A stretch of 41,688 nucleotides of DNA from an uncultured Spirochaetaceae bacterium (GTDB lineage Bacteria; Spirochaetota; Spirochaetia; Sphaerochaetales; Sphaerochaetaceae): contig CALXKU010000021.1 of the NCBI GenBank assembly GCA_944389025.1, forward strand, positions 1 to 41,688, read 5' to 3'. The position numbers and the translations under genes were made by a program. The notes below the pieces were generated by a model. It made no database searches, was not told the DNA's origin, and saw nothing but the letters and a program-made list of their open reading frames with translations. Positions 15,198 to 23,736 of the stretch are shown piece by piece. Within the stretch, counting starts at the first letter, position 1, and each line of letters opens with the position of its first letter.

Positions 15198-16124
15198 TTA
15201 AAGTAATGTGCCAACCTCATATTCAGTATACCAGCTTTCTATCTGTTTCTTTATTCTGATAATGATTTCGGTTTCCGCATGTGTTTTCTTGCAGATAAGA
15301 TATGTTGCTCTTTCCAAAGATGTGTTTTTCAATATGCACGGTATAAGATTGTCTAGTGATAGTGGATTTTCAACATAATTCTTTCTACATGGGAGAAACA
15401 CTATTCCTATTCCTTCTTTTGCCAAGTTGTAGCTTGTCTCATTATTGTCGATATGGAGAATGTTTTTTGGTGTTACTTTATGATTTTCAAGAATTGGATA
15501 AATCATTCTTGCTATGCCGAAAGAACGGTTTGGTAGAATCAATGTTTTATCATTCAAGTCATTGATGTCCATTTTATACGGATTTGCAATTGTAAAATCG
15601 TTTTTTGCATTTATATATGATGATGGTGAGAGTGCGATTATTTTTTCTTTTCCAAGATGAGAGATGTAAAAATCTTCTTCATTCGTGGACGATCCTACTA
15701 TTGCTATATCGATTTCACTTTTCTGTATTCCTGTTTCAAGCTGCTGGTCGGAGGCTTCGGCAATCTGTAAGTCAATATCCTCATTTTCCTTCATTAGCAG
15801 CGGCAATAGTGATGGTAGCCATGAACATCCTCTGTTGAAGCCTATTCCCAAAACAAATTTTGTTTGTTTTGCATGTGCCAGTTCGTAAATTTTATTTTTA
15901 AGGATTTCCTCGCTATCTTTTATTTTTCTCATTTCACGTATATACAATTCACCTTCTCTTGTTAATGTGATCGGTGTCGTTCTGTTGAATATCCTGAATC
16001 CAAGCTCTTTTTCAAACCTGCTTATCCTTAACGATAAAGCAGGTTGTGTCATATATACTTGCTCTGCCGCTTCTGTCATGTTCCTGAATTTTTCAATAGC
16101 AAGTATGCACTCAAAAGTATCCAT
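15198..16124 (-). CDS. LysR-family regulator of the divergent enolase-superfamily operon
   Basis: A 308-residue LysR protein with the N-terminal helix-turn-helix (residues 3-60, MTEAAEQVYMTQPALSLRISRFEKELG) and a C-terminal two-lobe effector domain. The ATG at 16124 has an AAGGAG ribosome site. It is transcribed away from the enolase-superfamily gene, and the 120-base gap holds an ATAAC-N6-GTTAT site, the arrangement expected for a LysR activator that senses the substrate of the divergent operon. Its base composition is AT-rich like its target operon and unlike the kdu genes. Confidence 0.92.
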   Translation of the reverse strand: MDTFECILAIEKFRNMTEAAEQVYMTQPALSLRISRFEKELGFRIFNRTTPITLTREGELYIREMRKIKDSEEILKNKIYELAHAKQTKFVLGIGFNRGCSWLPSLLPLLMKENEDIDLQIAEASDQQLETGIQKSEIDIAIVGSSTNEEDFYISHLGKEKIIALSPSSYINAKNDFTIANPYKMDINDLNDKTLILPNRSFGIARMIYPILENHKVTPKNILHIDNNETSYNLAKEGIGIVFLPCRKNYVENPLSLDNLIPCILKNTSLERATYLICKKTHAETEIIIRIKKQIESWYTEYEVGTLL

Positions 16125-16147
16125 ATTCTGCTCCTTCTTTGTTAATT

Positions 16148-16163
16148 ATAACAAAAATGTTAT
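16148..16163. promoter_or_regulatory. Probable LysR-type operator
   Basis: Inverted repeat ATAAC (16148-16152), six-base spacer AAAAAT, GTTAT (16159-16163), between the divergent LysR and enolase-superfamily genes. A further half site, ATAACAAA, occurs at 16221-16228, between the promoter and the gene. Size and position fit the T-N11-A class of LysR sites. Confidence 0.55.
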
Positions 16164-16185
16164 TAATATAAATCAAAAATCAAAT

Positions 16186-16215
16186 TAGACAAACTGAAAA
16201 AGGTAAAAATATAAT
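16186..16215 (+). promoter_or_regulatory. Promoter of the enolase-superfamily operon
   Basis: -35 TAGACA (16186-16191, five of six), 18-base spacer, perfect -10 TATAAT (16210-16215). The operator palindrome at 16148-16163 sits upstream of the -35, as expected for activation. Confidence 0.6.
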
Positions 16216-16244
16216 CAACCATAACAAATTTGAAAGGAGAGAAT

Positions 16245-17324
16245 ATGAAAATTACAGATATCTCCACTCGTGTATATCGATGGAAGAAAAGTGCTCCGAT
16301 AAAAAATGGGAAACATGTTTTCACTCATAACGAGTTGAATCTTGTAATAGTGGAAACTGATGAGAATTTGACAGGGTATGGAACCGGTTATGATGTAAGT
16401 CTTGTTGATCTGTTTAAAGAGAAGCTGGTTGGTAAAGATCCTCTTTCTACAGAAGCTCTTTGGGCAGACATGTGGGATACAAAATTCGTTGGAAGAAGAG
16501 GACTTACAACAAGAAACATATCAGCAATCGATATTGCGCTTTGGGATATAAAAAGTAAAGCCGCAAACCTTCCATTATATCAAATCCTTGGTGGCTATAG
16601 AACTGAAATACCTTGTTATATAGCTGGTGGGTATTATGCGGAAGGGAAGGGTATAAAAGAACTTCAAACAGAGATGGAGACATATCTTAGTTGGGGAATA
16701 AAGAATGTAAAGATGAAAATAGGAGCACTTTCATTAAAGGAGGATTACGAGCGTGTAAAAGCAGTTCGTTCTGCTATTGGTGATGATGTGCGTCTTATGC
16801 TCGATGCCAATTGTGCTTACAGAACATTTGAGGCGTTGGAATTCAGCAGAATGGTTGAGGAATTTCACCCATATTGGTTTGAAGAACCAGTTATGTCTGA
16901 TGATTATGAAGGAATGGCTGAATTTGCCCTTAAAAGCAGAATCCCTCTTTCTACCGGAGAAAATGAATATACGATTTATGGATTCAGAGATCTTATAACT
17001 AAGGTGCATCCTGCTATTTTGAATCCAGATGCATGTTCTATGGGAGGCATATCAGAGTATTTGAAGGTTGCTCATTATGCGAATGCGCATAATATAACAC
17101 TTAGTCCACATGGACAGCAGCAGGTGCATTCCATTCTTGATTGTGCTGTTCCGAATGTCATCTTTGCAGAGTTCTATCCGAAACAATATGACGAAAACAT
17201 TTATGAGGCATATCAGAATCCAGTCCATTTCAACAAATCTAATGGTTGTATAGAGGTAAGTAATGTCCCAGGGGTTGGTTTGGATTTGAATTATGAATTT
17301 TTAGATAAATATAGAGTTAAATAA
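16245..17324 (+). CDS. Mandelate-racemase-type enolase-superfamily enzyme (acid-sugar dehydratase or racemase)
   Basis: A 359-residue enzyme with an N-terminal capping domain and a C-terminal barrel. Metal and catalytic residues can be placed: Lys156-x-Lys158 (KMK), Asp187 (LMLDAN), Glu214 (WFEEPV), Glu239 (STGENE), Asp262 (NPDAC) and His289 (LSPHG). The Lys-x-Lys plus Asp-His pair marks the mandelate racemase subgroup, which abstracts a proton next to a carboxylate; most relatives dehydrate acid sugars, some racemise. The substrate cannot be read. ATG at 16245 follows an AAGGAG site. It is first in an operon with a MatC-like carboxylate transporter and an amidohydrolase, so the natural substrate is probably a carboxylate released by, or fed to, the amidohydrolase. 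Confidence 0.85.
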   Translation: MKITDISTRVYRWKKSAPIKNGKHVFTHNELNLVIVETDENLTGYGTGYDVSLVDLFKEKLVGKDPLSTEALWADMWDTKFVGRRGLTTRNISAIDIALWDIKSKAANLPLYQILGGYRTEIPCYIAGGYYAEGKGIKELQTEMETYLSWGIKNVKMKIGALSLKEDYERVKAVRSAIGDDVRLMLDANCAYRTFEALEFSRMVEEFHPYWFEEPVMSDDYEGMAEFALKSRIPLSTGENEYTIYGFRDLITKVHPAILNPDACSMGGISEYLKVAHYANAHNITLSPHGQQQVHSILDCAVPNVIFAEFYPKQYDENIYEAYQNPVHFNKSNGCIEVSNVPGVGLDLNYEFLDKYRVK

Positions 17325-17338
17325 AAGGAGGAAAGAAT

Positions 17339-18565
17339 ATGGCGATTTTAGCTCTTCTGGTTTTAGTTGTGTCCATTGTTATCGGTACTAAATTTAAGAT
17401 TAATATCGGTATAATGGGAATTGTTGGAGCTTGTATTCTTGCACTCATAGCAGGAATATCTGTCCGTGATTTAGTTGGTGGATTTAACAGTACATTATTC
17501 CTGAGGTTGCTTGGCATTCAGCTTCTTGTATGTGCGGCCCAGAATAATGGTACGATGGAGACGCTTGCCAAAAAGTTAGTCTCTATCGTGAGCAAGCGTA
17601 GCGTTAGGTTCATTCCAATTGTCATCTTTGTTGTTTTTTCCGTTGCTGGTCTTGCTGGTGTAGATGTTGTTTTCTTAGCAACTCCTTTTGTACTAGCACT
17701 TGCTTATCAGATGAACATGAATCCTATAAAAATGCTTCTTGCTCTGATTCTTGCTTTCCAAGGGAGTGCAATAAGTCCTCTTGCTTTATCTGGAATAAAT
17801 CTCTATTCAGTTGCAGAGCAGAGTGGGATTGCTGTTAATGGATGGAATAATGTAACAGCTACAATGATTTCTTCAAGTATAATTTTCATAGTCTATTTCT
17901 TTGTGTCAGGCTGGTATAAGGAAGAGGCTGTAGTATTGGAAGGGGTAGGAGACGTAAAATTTAATTGGAAGCATGTGGTTACTCTATTGGGCTTTGCTGC
18001 CTATGTGATAATGACAATGGGATTTGGTATAGATACTCTTATTGCTCCAACTTTGATTGCTTTCGTTCTTCTTATGATTGGTGCCTCAGATTCAAGAAAG
18101 ACAATAGCATCAATACCATGGAATATCCTTATCATGATTGGTGGTATGTCTTTGCTTACAGGTGTTGTAAGCCTTCTAGGAGGAGTAGAACTTCTGTCAA
18201 ATGTCATAGCAAAAGTAACAAATCCTTTCATTTTAACTCCGATCATGCTACTCGTGGCTGGTTGTATGAGCTTCTTTGCATCTGGCAATGGCGTTGTAAT
18301 TCCAACTCTTGTCCCTGTCGTTGCAAATCTAAGTGGTAATGCATCCTCTTTGGTAACTGCTGTTGGACTAGGTGCAGGATGTACTGGAGTCAGTCCTTTT
18401 TCTACAATTGGCGGGCATATGATGAGTTGCTACGACTCGCTTTACCACCCTACGGATGAAGAGAGAACGAAGACTCTCAACCAGTTGCTTATTACATCTC
18501 TTATTTGTATAGGATCAAATGCGATAATCAGCCTTACAGGAATATTGGGGGTAAATTTATTCTAA
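17339..18565 (+). CDS. MatC-like/ion-transporter-superfamily carboxylate transporter
   Basis: A 408-residue protein with about eleven membrane helices. Its N-terminal third matches the MatC pattern: helix, INIGIMGIVGACILALIAG, then GGFNSTLFLRLLGIQLLVCAAQNNGT. The second half repeats the fold (PWNILIMIGGMSLLTGVV, later VGLGAGCTGVSPFSTIGGHM). MatC-type carriers take up malonate or other di- and hydroxycarboxylates with cations. It starts 14 bases after the enolase-family gene with a strong GGAGG site, and its stop overlaps the start of the amidohydrolase (TAATG). It is the likely importer of the operon's substrate. Confidence 0.78.
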   Translation: MAILALLVLVVSIVIGTKFKINIGIMGIVGACILALIAGISVRDLVGGFNSTLFLRLLGIQLLVCAAQNNGTMETLAKKLVSIVSKRSVRFIPIVIFVVFSVAGLAGVDVVFLATPFVLALAYQMNMNPIKMLLALILAFQGSAISPLALSGINLYSVAEQSGIAVNGWNNVTATMISSSIIFIVYFFVSGWYKEEAVVLEGVGDVKFNWKHVVTLLGFAAYVIMTMGFGIDTLIAPTLIAFVLLMIGASDSRKTIASIPWNILIMIGGMSLLTGVVSLLGGVELLSNVIAKVTNPFILTPIMLLVAGCMSFFASGNGVVIPTLVPVVANLSGNASSLVTAVGLGAGCTGVSPFSTIGGHMMSCYDSLYHPTDEERTKTLNQLLITSLICIGSNAIISLTGILGVNLF

Positions 18566-19701
18566 TGAAAAGTATTTTGTTAAAAAACTCGAGAATCATG
18601 GATGCTTTTACAGGTTTTGTTACAGATTCGGATATTTTGGTTGAAAATGGGATTGTTTCTAAAGTCGCTCAAGATATAAAGGTGGGGAGAGATGTTGAAA
18701 TCATTGATGTTGAGAATGCATACATTTCCACAGGATGGGTTGAAGCTCATACTCACATTACATGGTTTGGCAATGAAGGCGGGCTTATACCAGAGCTGAC
18801 ATATCCTGCTGATGGCATTACTTATGTCAATGATGCAGGGACGGAGGGGCCATTAAATTATTCGTACGTTCATGAAATGATGCAGTCCTTATCGATTAGA
18901 AGTAGTTCCTATTTATATGTTGCTATGGATGGAACAAGTCCGGCAGGTGGAGAACTTAAATCACTCGATTATTTGAACGAAGAGAAATTCAAAGAGGTTT
19001 ATGAAGCATATAAAGATGAAATCATAGGGGTTAAAATCCGTATAGATGCAAGGGTGAATTATGACATACTGGAATCCCTGAAACGTGCTAAGAGATTAGC
19101 AAGAGAACTTTCTCTTCCTCTTATCGTCCATCCTACAAGATGTACGGAGCCGTTGGAAAAAGTTTTGAAATATCTTGATAGAGGAGATGTGTATGCTCAT
19201 ACCTATTCTGCGTTAGCTCCCTGCATATTGGATGACAATGGTATTGTAAAAGATTGCGTGAGAGAAGCCAGGAAGAGGGGAGTTTGGTTTGACCTTTCAC
19301 ATGGCAGTTCGAATTTCTCTTTCGATATTGCAAGAAAATCTATTGAGCAGGATTTTGTTGTAGATACTATCTCCACAGATCTTCATACTGCAAATATTCA
19401 TTCCCCAGTAAGGTCTATTGCAGATACTATGAGTAAGATGCTTTATCTTGGACTTCCTATTGAGATGATAATAAACAAAGTTACTGTTGCCCCTGTTAAC
19501 ATGCTTGGACTGCAAGATAAATCTCTTTCAATCAAGGAAGGGGATATCGCAGATATTACAGTATTCCGTATTGAAGATGGCGATTTCACTTTTTCAGATA
19601 GTTATGGGAACATAGTTCATTCTAAACAGAGAGTAAGCAATGTTGTTACTATCTATGGAGAGAATGTATACTTACCAAGGAAGGCAATATTCTTGAAATG
19701 A
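18565..19701 (+). CDS. Amidohydrolase of the cog3964 type (deacylase-like)
   Basis: A 378-residue metal hydrolase. Metal ligands can be placed: His62-x-His64 (EAHTHI), Lys157 (GVKIRID, probably carboxylated), His189 (IVHPT), His212 (AHTYS) and Asp272 (STDLH). The pattern matches the EF0837/Atu3266 group (cog3964). One studied member of that group, Atu3266, hydrolyses acetyl-(R)-mandelate esters; others are uncharacterised. ATG at 18565 overlaps the transporter stop. The operon pairs it with a mandelate-racemase-type enzyme, so removal of an acyl group from a hydroxy or amino acid before or after racemisation or dehydration is a reasonable guess. It ends at a strong terminator. Confidence 0.75.
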   Translation: MKSILLKNSRIMDAFTGFVTDSDILVENGIVSKVAQDIKVGRDVEIIDVENAYISTGWVEAHTHITWFGNEGGLIPELTYPADGITYVNDAGTEGPLNYSYVHEMMQSLSIRSSSYLYVAMDGTSPAGGELKSLDYLNEEKFKEVYEAYKDEIIGVKIRIDARVNYDILESLKRAKRLARELSLPLIVHPTRCTEPLEKVLKYLDRGDVYAHTYSALAPCILDDNGIVKDCVREARKRGVWFDLSHGSSNFSFDIARKSIEQDFVVDTISTDLHTANIHSPVRSIADTMSKMLYLGLPIEMIINKVTVAPVNMLGLQDKSLSIKEGDIADITVFRIEDGDFTFSDSYGNIVHSKQRVSNVVTIYGENVYLPRKAIFLK

Positions 19702-19713
19702 TAGGTTTTAGTG

Positions 19714-19744
19714 TGCCAGGCCTTTAAATCCGGCCTGGCATTTT
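19714..19744 (+). terminator. Rho-independent terminator of the enolase-amidohydrolase operon
   Basis: Perfect 9-bp stem, TGCCAGGCC (19714-19722) with GGCCTGGCA (19732-19740), 9-base loop, then TTTT. It lies 12 bases after the amidohydrolase stop and marks the right limit of the AT-rich block. Confidence 0.8.
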
Positions 19745-19747
19745 ACA

Positions 19748-20302
19748 TCATGCAAGTCCTATCTCTGGAGCGATTTTAGTCATCGCATCGATGGTGGTCT
19801 GTATCAGCTCTGAAATCTCTATTCCGGACATTTCAGCACCCATCTCAATAACCTCGCGGTTCACCCCAGCTGCGAATCTCTTGTCCTTCCATTTCTTCTT
19901 AACGCTTTTCACTTCAATGCCTTCAATCTTTGTCGGGCGCATTAAAGCTGTTGCGTTCACAAGTCCCGTAAGTTCGTCAACCGCGAAGAGAATCTTCTCC
20001 ATCTCCCTCTCTGGCTTCACATCGGTCACAAGGCCATAGCCGTGCGAGCAGATTGCGTGAATCATATCATCCGGTGTGTCGATCTCTTTTAAAAGCTCAG
20101 GAGCTTTCTTGCAGTGCTCCTCGGGGAACATCTCCCAGTCTATGTCATGGAGAAAGCCTACTATGCCCCAGTAGTCCTCATCCTCTCCCTTTTTCTTTGC
20201 AAACTCCCTCATTACAGCCTCAACCGAGAGTGCATGATGGTATAGGCTTTCGCTCTTGTTATATTTCTTAAAAAGTTCTTCTGCCTGATCTCTTGTTATC
20301 AT
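19748..20302 (-). CDS. HD-domain phosphohydrolase-like protein
   Basis: A 184-residue HD-fold protein: His22/His23 (LYHHALSVEAVM), His52-Asp53 (FLHDIDW), His87 (CSHGYG) and a downstream Asp (AVDELTGL), giving the metal ligands of a phosphohydrolase. The pattern resembles stand-alone HD proteins of unknown substrate that often sit among nucleotide or lipid genes. ATG at 20302 is chosen for its AAGGAGG site seven bases upstream. The gene follows the DUF2804 gene on the same strand by about 60 bases. Confidence 0.85.
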   Translation of the reverse strand: MITRDQAEELFKKYNKSESLYHHALSVEAVMREFAKKKGEDEDYWGIVGFLHDIDWEMFPEEHCKKAPELLKEIDTPDDMIHAICSHGYGLVTDVKPEREMEKILFAVDELTGLVNATALMRPTKIEGIEVKSVKKKWKDKRFAAGVNREVIEMGAEMSGIEISELIQTTIDAMTKIAPEIGLA

Positions 20303-20361
20303 TGTAGCCTCCTTGATATGGAATTTAGGACTAAAGTCAGGATTTATCAATAGGGGAGAGG

Positions 20362-21393
20362 CTACCATTTGTTCTCTACACGTTCTGCAAAGCCTGCAAC
20401 GTGGTCAATGTTCACTTTTTTCCCGTCGGAGAGTATGAAATAGCCAGAGAAGAGACCGAATACCTGATCCTGGCGGCTTGCTATTATCTTGTAGTCCTGA
20501 TGATCCTTGCGGTTTACGAGAGCTTCCATCTCAAGATGCAGTCTCCCGTTCTTCTCATCAATAACCCACTTGCCACTGTCGATGGGATCGGGGTACTTGA
20601 TTTCTGTCTCTTCTATCTTGTTAACGATACCGCCGTAGATGATGGCATTCTCACTTGCCGGACTCCTGTCTGTAAAGCCTCCTCCAAGGTTTATCATATA
20701 TGGGATGGCGCCATCGCTTCCCATGACGGCACTCCATAGCCATGTGGAATTTCTGAGCCAGATGCCTCTTCCCCAGTCCAGAAGGGCATAGGAAGAGTTG
20801 ATTTCCTCAGCCTCAAGGCCCCTGATTATCCTTCCTTCCGTTCTCATCGGGCCTCTCTTCTCATTGTAATAGAACTTTCTCCTGTCCTCTTTCCAGCTGG
20901 TCGCGATATTAAGGCTCTCGCATCCAGTGTCAATGATGGTAAGGTCAGCGATCAGGCCATGCTTTCCATCTGGGAGTACCATCTTCGGAGCATTGGCTAT
21001 TATCTGTCTTTTCTCACCTTTCTTTATGATGGAAAGGGTTATGTTCTCATTCGCATATGTGACAAAGTAGTCGCTATCAGGGCTTTCTGCGAGCCCGGAG
21101 CGGTTTCTAGTGAGCATTCTTATCGCACTCTCCTGGCTGAAAGAACGCCTTTCAAGGTCGACGTACGATATTGATACAAGTGAAAAAAGCCCCAAATCCG
21201 AGAATGTGAAATTAATCGCATATCCCTTTTGGCTATTCATCACTTGATAGTAATCCCATTCTTTTATTCTGAGGGAGCTCGTATGAAGGGCTTTTCTCGA
21301 ATACTGCCAGTATGCTCTTCTTGCCCATCCTTCCGCTTTCAGATGCCTGTCATTACCAAGAAGGGCGATATTTTCAACAATCTCTTTTTCCAT
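20362..21393 (-). CDS. DUF2804-family protein
   Basis: A 343-residue cytoplasmic protein of the DUF2804 type. Recognisable blocks are GWARRAYWQYSR near the start, IKEWDYYQVMN, FTFSDLGLFSLVSISYVDL and LDWGRGIWLRNSTWLWS with the many aromatic residues typical of the family. The fold is probably a lipocalin-like or carotenoid-synthase-like beta barrel, which hints at a hydrophobic ligand, but no activity is known. A -10 box (TATAAT, 21400-21405) ends six bases before the ATG, so the mRNA may have almost no leader. Confidence 0.75.
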   Translation of the reverse strand: MEKEIVENIALLGNDRHLKAEGWARRAYWQYSRKALHTSSLRIKEWDYYQVMNSQKGYAINFTFSDLGLFSLVSISYVDLERRSFSQESAIRMLTRNRSGLAESPDSDYFVTYANENITLSIIKKGEKRQIIANAPKMVLPDGKHGLIADLTIIDTGCESLNIATSWKEDRRKFYYNEKRGPMRTEGRIIRGLEAEEINSSYALLDWGRGIWLRNSTWLWSAVMGSDGAIPYMINLGGGFTDRSPASENAIIYGGIVNKIEETEIKYPDPIDSGKWVIDEKNGRLHLEMEALVNRKDHQDYKIIASRQDQVFGLFSGYFILSDGKKVNIDHVAGFAERVENKW

Positions 21394-21399
21394 ATCCCT

Positions 21400-21428
21400 A
21401 TTATAATGGAATGAAGCTCTCTGGAAAA
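21400..21428 (-). promoter_or_regulatory. Possible promoter giving a leaderless DUF2804 transcript
   Basis: Minus strand: perfect -10 TATAAT (21400-21405), poor -35 TTTTCC (21423-21428), 17-base spacer. The -10 is separated from the ATG at 21393 by only six bases, so transcription would start at or next to the A of the start codon. Confidence 0.4.
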
Positions 21429-21456
21429 GAAAAGAGGGGAGGTTAATCGCCTCCCC
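21424..21456 (-). terminator. Rho-independent terminator of the PpiD-like gene
   Basis: A 7-bp stem, GGGGAGG (21436-21442) with CCTCCCC (21450-21456), 7-base loop, followed on the minus strand by the pyrimidine-rich TCTTTTCTTTTCC. It lies 27 bases after the stop of the chaperone gene. Confidence 0.7.
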
Positions 21457-21482
21457 GGATGTATTGCTTAAGACATTGAATT

Positions 21483-22970
21483 TCAGTTAGTGCTTCCCAT
21501 CAGCTGTGTGAAGAAGACTGATGCGAAGTTATCCTCGAAACTTGGATCACGGAAGATCGCTTCCTGAAGATCCGTGAGAGCCATCTGAGGTTTGATATAT
21601 GAGTACATCGTTGAGATGTATGTTGAGTCGGTATTCGCACTCTCTTCGGCCCCGACCCTCGTTATGAGGCGAGCCCCCGATGTGAGAGTCTCTGCTGGAA
21701 GTACCGTACCCTCATCACTCTGGTAGAGCGTGTTTATGTACTCGGTGTTGAAATATGTTGCGTTAGTGAGACCTGAGTTAGGATCAGTCATCTGGAATGA
21801 TGAGAAGAGTGGGAATCCAGATGGGTTTGGAGTTGTGGAAGCAACCGTCGTTACGCTGAGTCCTGTCTCTTCTGCAACGGTGAAGAAATCCTCCCCTGCG
21901 TCAATTCTTGCGGAGAACTCTGCTGCTCTCTCATCAAGATAGGCGTTCATCATCTCACTCTCAGCAGTGGCAATATAGCTCCTTGCTTCATCAAATTCCT
22001 CATCGCTTGGCGCTGTCGGCATATGTGCCGCACTTACCAGCTGATATACGGTATAACCTTCATAGGTCTGAATAGGAGAGCTCATCTCACCCTCTGCGAG
22101 GGAGAAAACAGTTGCTGCATCATCAGCATTCACGAGATTGTTCTCAAGGGTAAAGCGGAAAACGTTTCCAAGATCTCCATCCGTTGTCACCTGGCTTTCA
22201 TCCGCTGCTTCGAGAAGGGTCTTCTCTCCGTTTTCTATTGAGCTGATAATAGCATTCGCTTCCTCTTCAGTAGCTGCTGTTACCGAGTAAAGCCCCGCCT
22301 GCATGAACGGCTCAGGATTTGAAAGTGCGTATGAAATCACATCTTCCTCTGGATAGAGGGATGAATCAATCACCACGTAGTCAAAGCTCCTTCCTTTTGT
22401 GTTGAGTTCCTGAACAAGGGAAATCTCACCGTTTGAGGAATGCGTCCTTGTAATATCGGTTGCGACAAGCGTTGCAGGTACGCTGTTTTCCATGTATGAG
22501 CGGAATGTGTCCTTCTCATAGTTTGATGCGTTGTTATAAAGCTCCGCATCGAAAACTCCGTCCCCATTGCTGTAGAATCCTGAAGAGACGATTGCCCTGT
22601 CAACATAGTTGTCAGTAGTAACAGCACCTGCGTCCTTTGCCATCTCTCCAAGCGCTATGTTCGCGATTGTGGAAAGGAACGCATTATTCCATATTGAATA
22701 AGAGCCCTGCAGTGAATTGGCATTTGCCCCATACTGGGAAGCGTTCATTGAAGCCTGTGTCTGCAGATACTGATTCGTGAATGTGACATCCTGCCCCTTG
22801 ATTGAACCGAAGATTATCTCGTGGTTGCTAGCAAGGAATGTGGTAGGGAGGATGAATGTGATGGATATAAGGATTAGCACCACAACTCCGATAATCCAGC
22901 CGATTGATTTCTTATTGCCCGGCTTCTTGGGCTTATCGAATGTTATTGTCTTATTGTCCTCTGAACTCAT
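21483..22970 (-). CDS. PpiD/SurA-like membrane-anchored chaperone (peptidyl-prolyl isomerase family)
   Basis: A 495-residue protein with a short, charged cytoplasmic start, one membrane helix (about residues 24-46, IGWIIGVVVLILISITFILP) and a large extracytoplasmic part. The region after the helix fits a SurA/PpiD N-terminal chaperone domain, and the middle (SVTAATEEEANAIISSIENG ... GEMSSPIQTYEGYTVYQL) has the outline of a parvulin-type rotamase domain. Such proteins help newly exported proteins to fold in the periplasm. ATG at 22970 is given; GTG at 22976 is equally possible, since one AAAGGA site serves both. It has its own promoter and terminator. Confidence 0.75.
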   Translation of the reverse strand: MSSEDNKTITFDKPKKPGNKKSIGWIIGVVVLILISITFILPTTFLASNHEIIFGSIKGQDVTFTNQYLQTQASMNASQYGANANSLQGSYSIWNNAFLSTIANIALGEMAKDAGAVTTDNYVDRAIVSSGFYSNGDGVFDAELYNNASNYEKDTFRSYMENSVPATLVATDITRTHSSNGEISLVQELNTKGRSFDYVVIDSSLYPEEDVISYALSNPEPFMQAGLYSVTAATEEEANAIISSIENGEKTLLEAADESQVTTDGDLGNVFRFTLENNLVNADDAATVFSLAEGEMSSPIQTYEGYTVYQLVSAAHMPTAPSDEEFDEARSYIATAESEMMNAYLDERAAEFSARIDAGEDFFTVAEETGLSVTTVASTTPNPSGFPLFSSFQMTDPNSGLTNATYFNTEYINTLYQSDEGTVLPAETLTSGARLITRVGAEESANTDSTYISTMYSYIKPQMALTDLQEAIFRDPSFEDNFASVFFTQLMGSTN

Positions 22971-23019
22971 TTTCACTTTGTCCTTTATAAGTAGTTATAG
23001 CTGAGAAACAGCTTCATTA

Positions 23020-23049
23020 AGACTAGCATTTAAGAATTATCCCTGTCAA
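23020..23049 (-). promoter_or_regulatory. Promoter of the PpiD-like gene
   Basis: Minus strand: perfect -35 TTGACA (23044-23049), just after the stop of the radical-SAM gene, 18-base spacer, -10 TAGTCT (23020-23025), which keeps the key T, A and final T. Confidence 0.5.
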
Positions 23050-23052
23050 TTT

Positions 23053-23736
23053 CTAGCCGACACCTAAATCGGTATTTTCGATGAGAACTTCCGCCTTCTC
23101 ACTTTTCAGGAGAGCTGGAGCTATTTCTTTTTTCACAAAGAGGGCGAGTGCCTCATCCAGCTCTTCGGCTGTGGAGTTTGGACAGAAGAGGTTTACCGAG
23201 TAGTATTCGAAATATTTCTCAGCAAGCTCGATATCCCTCTTGATATCCCCCCTCGTCTCTCCCTTGAGCCCAACAAGGAGACAACATCCGTTGAAATAAG
23301 ATGCGATCTCTTCTGCACTCACGCTCTCGCCAATTCCCTTGTTCCACTTATTTCTCAGAGCGCCATTGAATGACTCGACTCCGACACGGAACTTTACGCA
23401 TGCCTGGGGAAAAAGTGATGCGAATTCTTTTAGCCTGCTCCTATACATCCAGTGAGCCTCAAACCACAGGGTATGGATATCCTTCTTTCTTACGACATCC
23501 TGAATAAGGGAAATTGTTTTCTCATCCAGCTCGAAGCATGAGCCCGAATTTATGATATCCAAGACCCCGTATTTACCGCTTACCATGGAGAGGATTTCCC
23601 TGTTTATCGCATACGGGTCCTCAGATGTGTCTGCATGGTAATCGCAGAATGTGCACTTCTTCCATTTGCATCCTTTCCCCTGGAGAAGCAGGAATTCACG
23701 GCTTAGGCCTTTTTCGATTATTGAGTATCTATGCAT
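23053..23736 (-). CDS. Radical-SAM-like protein coupled to yhhQ (candidate queuine lyase QueL)
   Basis: A 227-residue protein with cysteines 23, 28 and 31 (GCKWKKCTFCDYH). The spacing is C-x4-C-x2-C, one residue longer than the classical C-x3-C-x2-C. Further on are DIINSGSCFELDEKT, the usual second strand of a radical-SAM barrel, and VKFRVGVESFN. ATG at 23736 is chosen because GAGGA lies just upstream and the gene overlaps the end of yhhQ by eight bases. A radical-SAM queuine lyase (QueL) that recovers preQ1 from queuine is known from Clostridioides difficile, and coupling to a queuosine-precursor transporter fits that role. The assignment rests on context. Confidence 0.55.
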   Translation of the reverse strand: MHRYSIIEKGLSREFLLLQGKGCKWKKCTFCDYHADTSEDPYAINREILSMVSGKYGVLDIINSGSCFELDEKTISLIQDVVRKKDIHTLWFEAHWMYRSRLKEFASLFPQACVKFRVGVESFNGALRNKWNKGIGESVSAEEIASYFNGCCLLVGLKGETRGDIKRDIELAEKYFEYYSVNLFCPNSTAEELDEALALFVKKEIAPALLKSEKAEVLIENTDLGVG

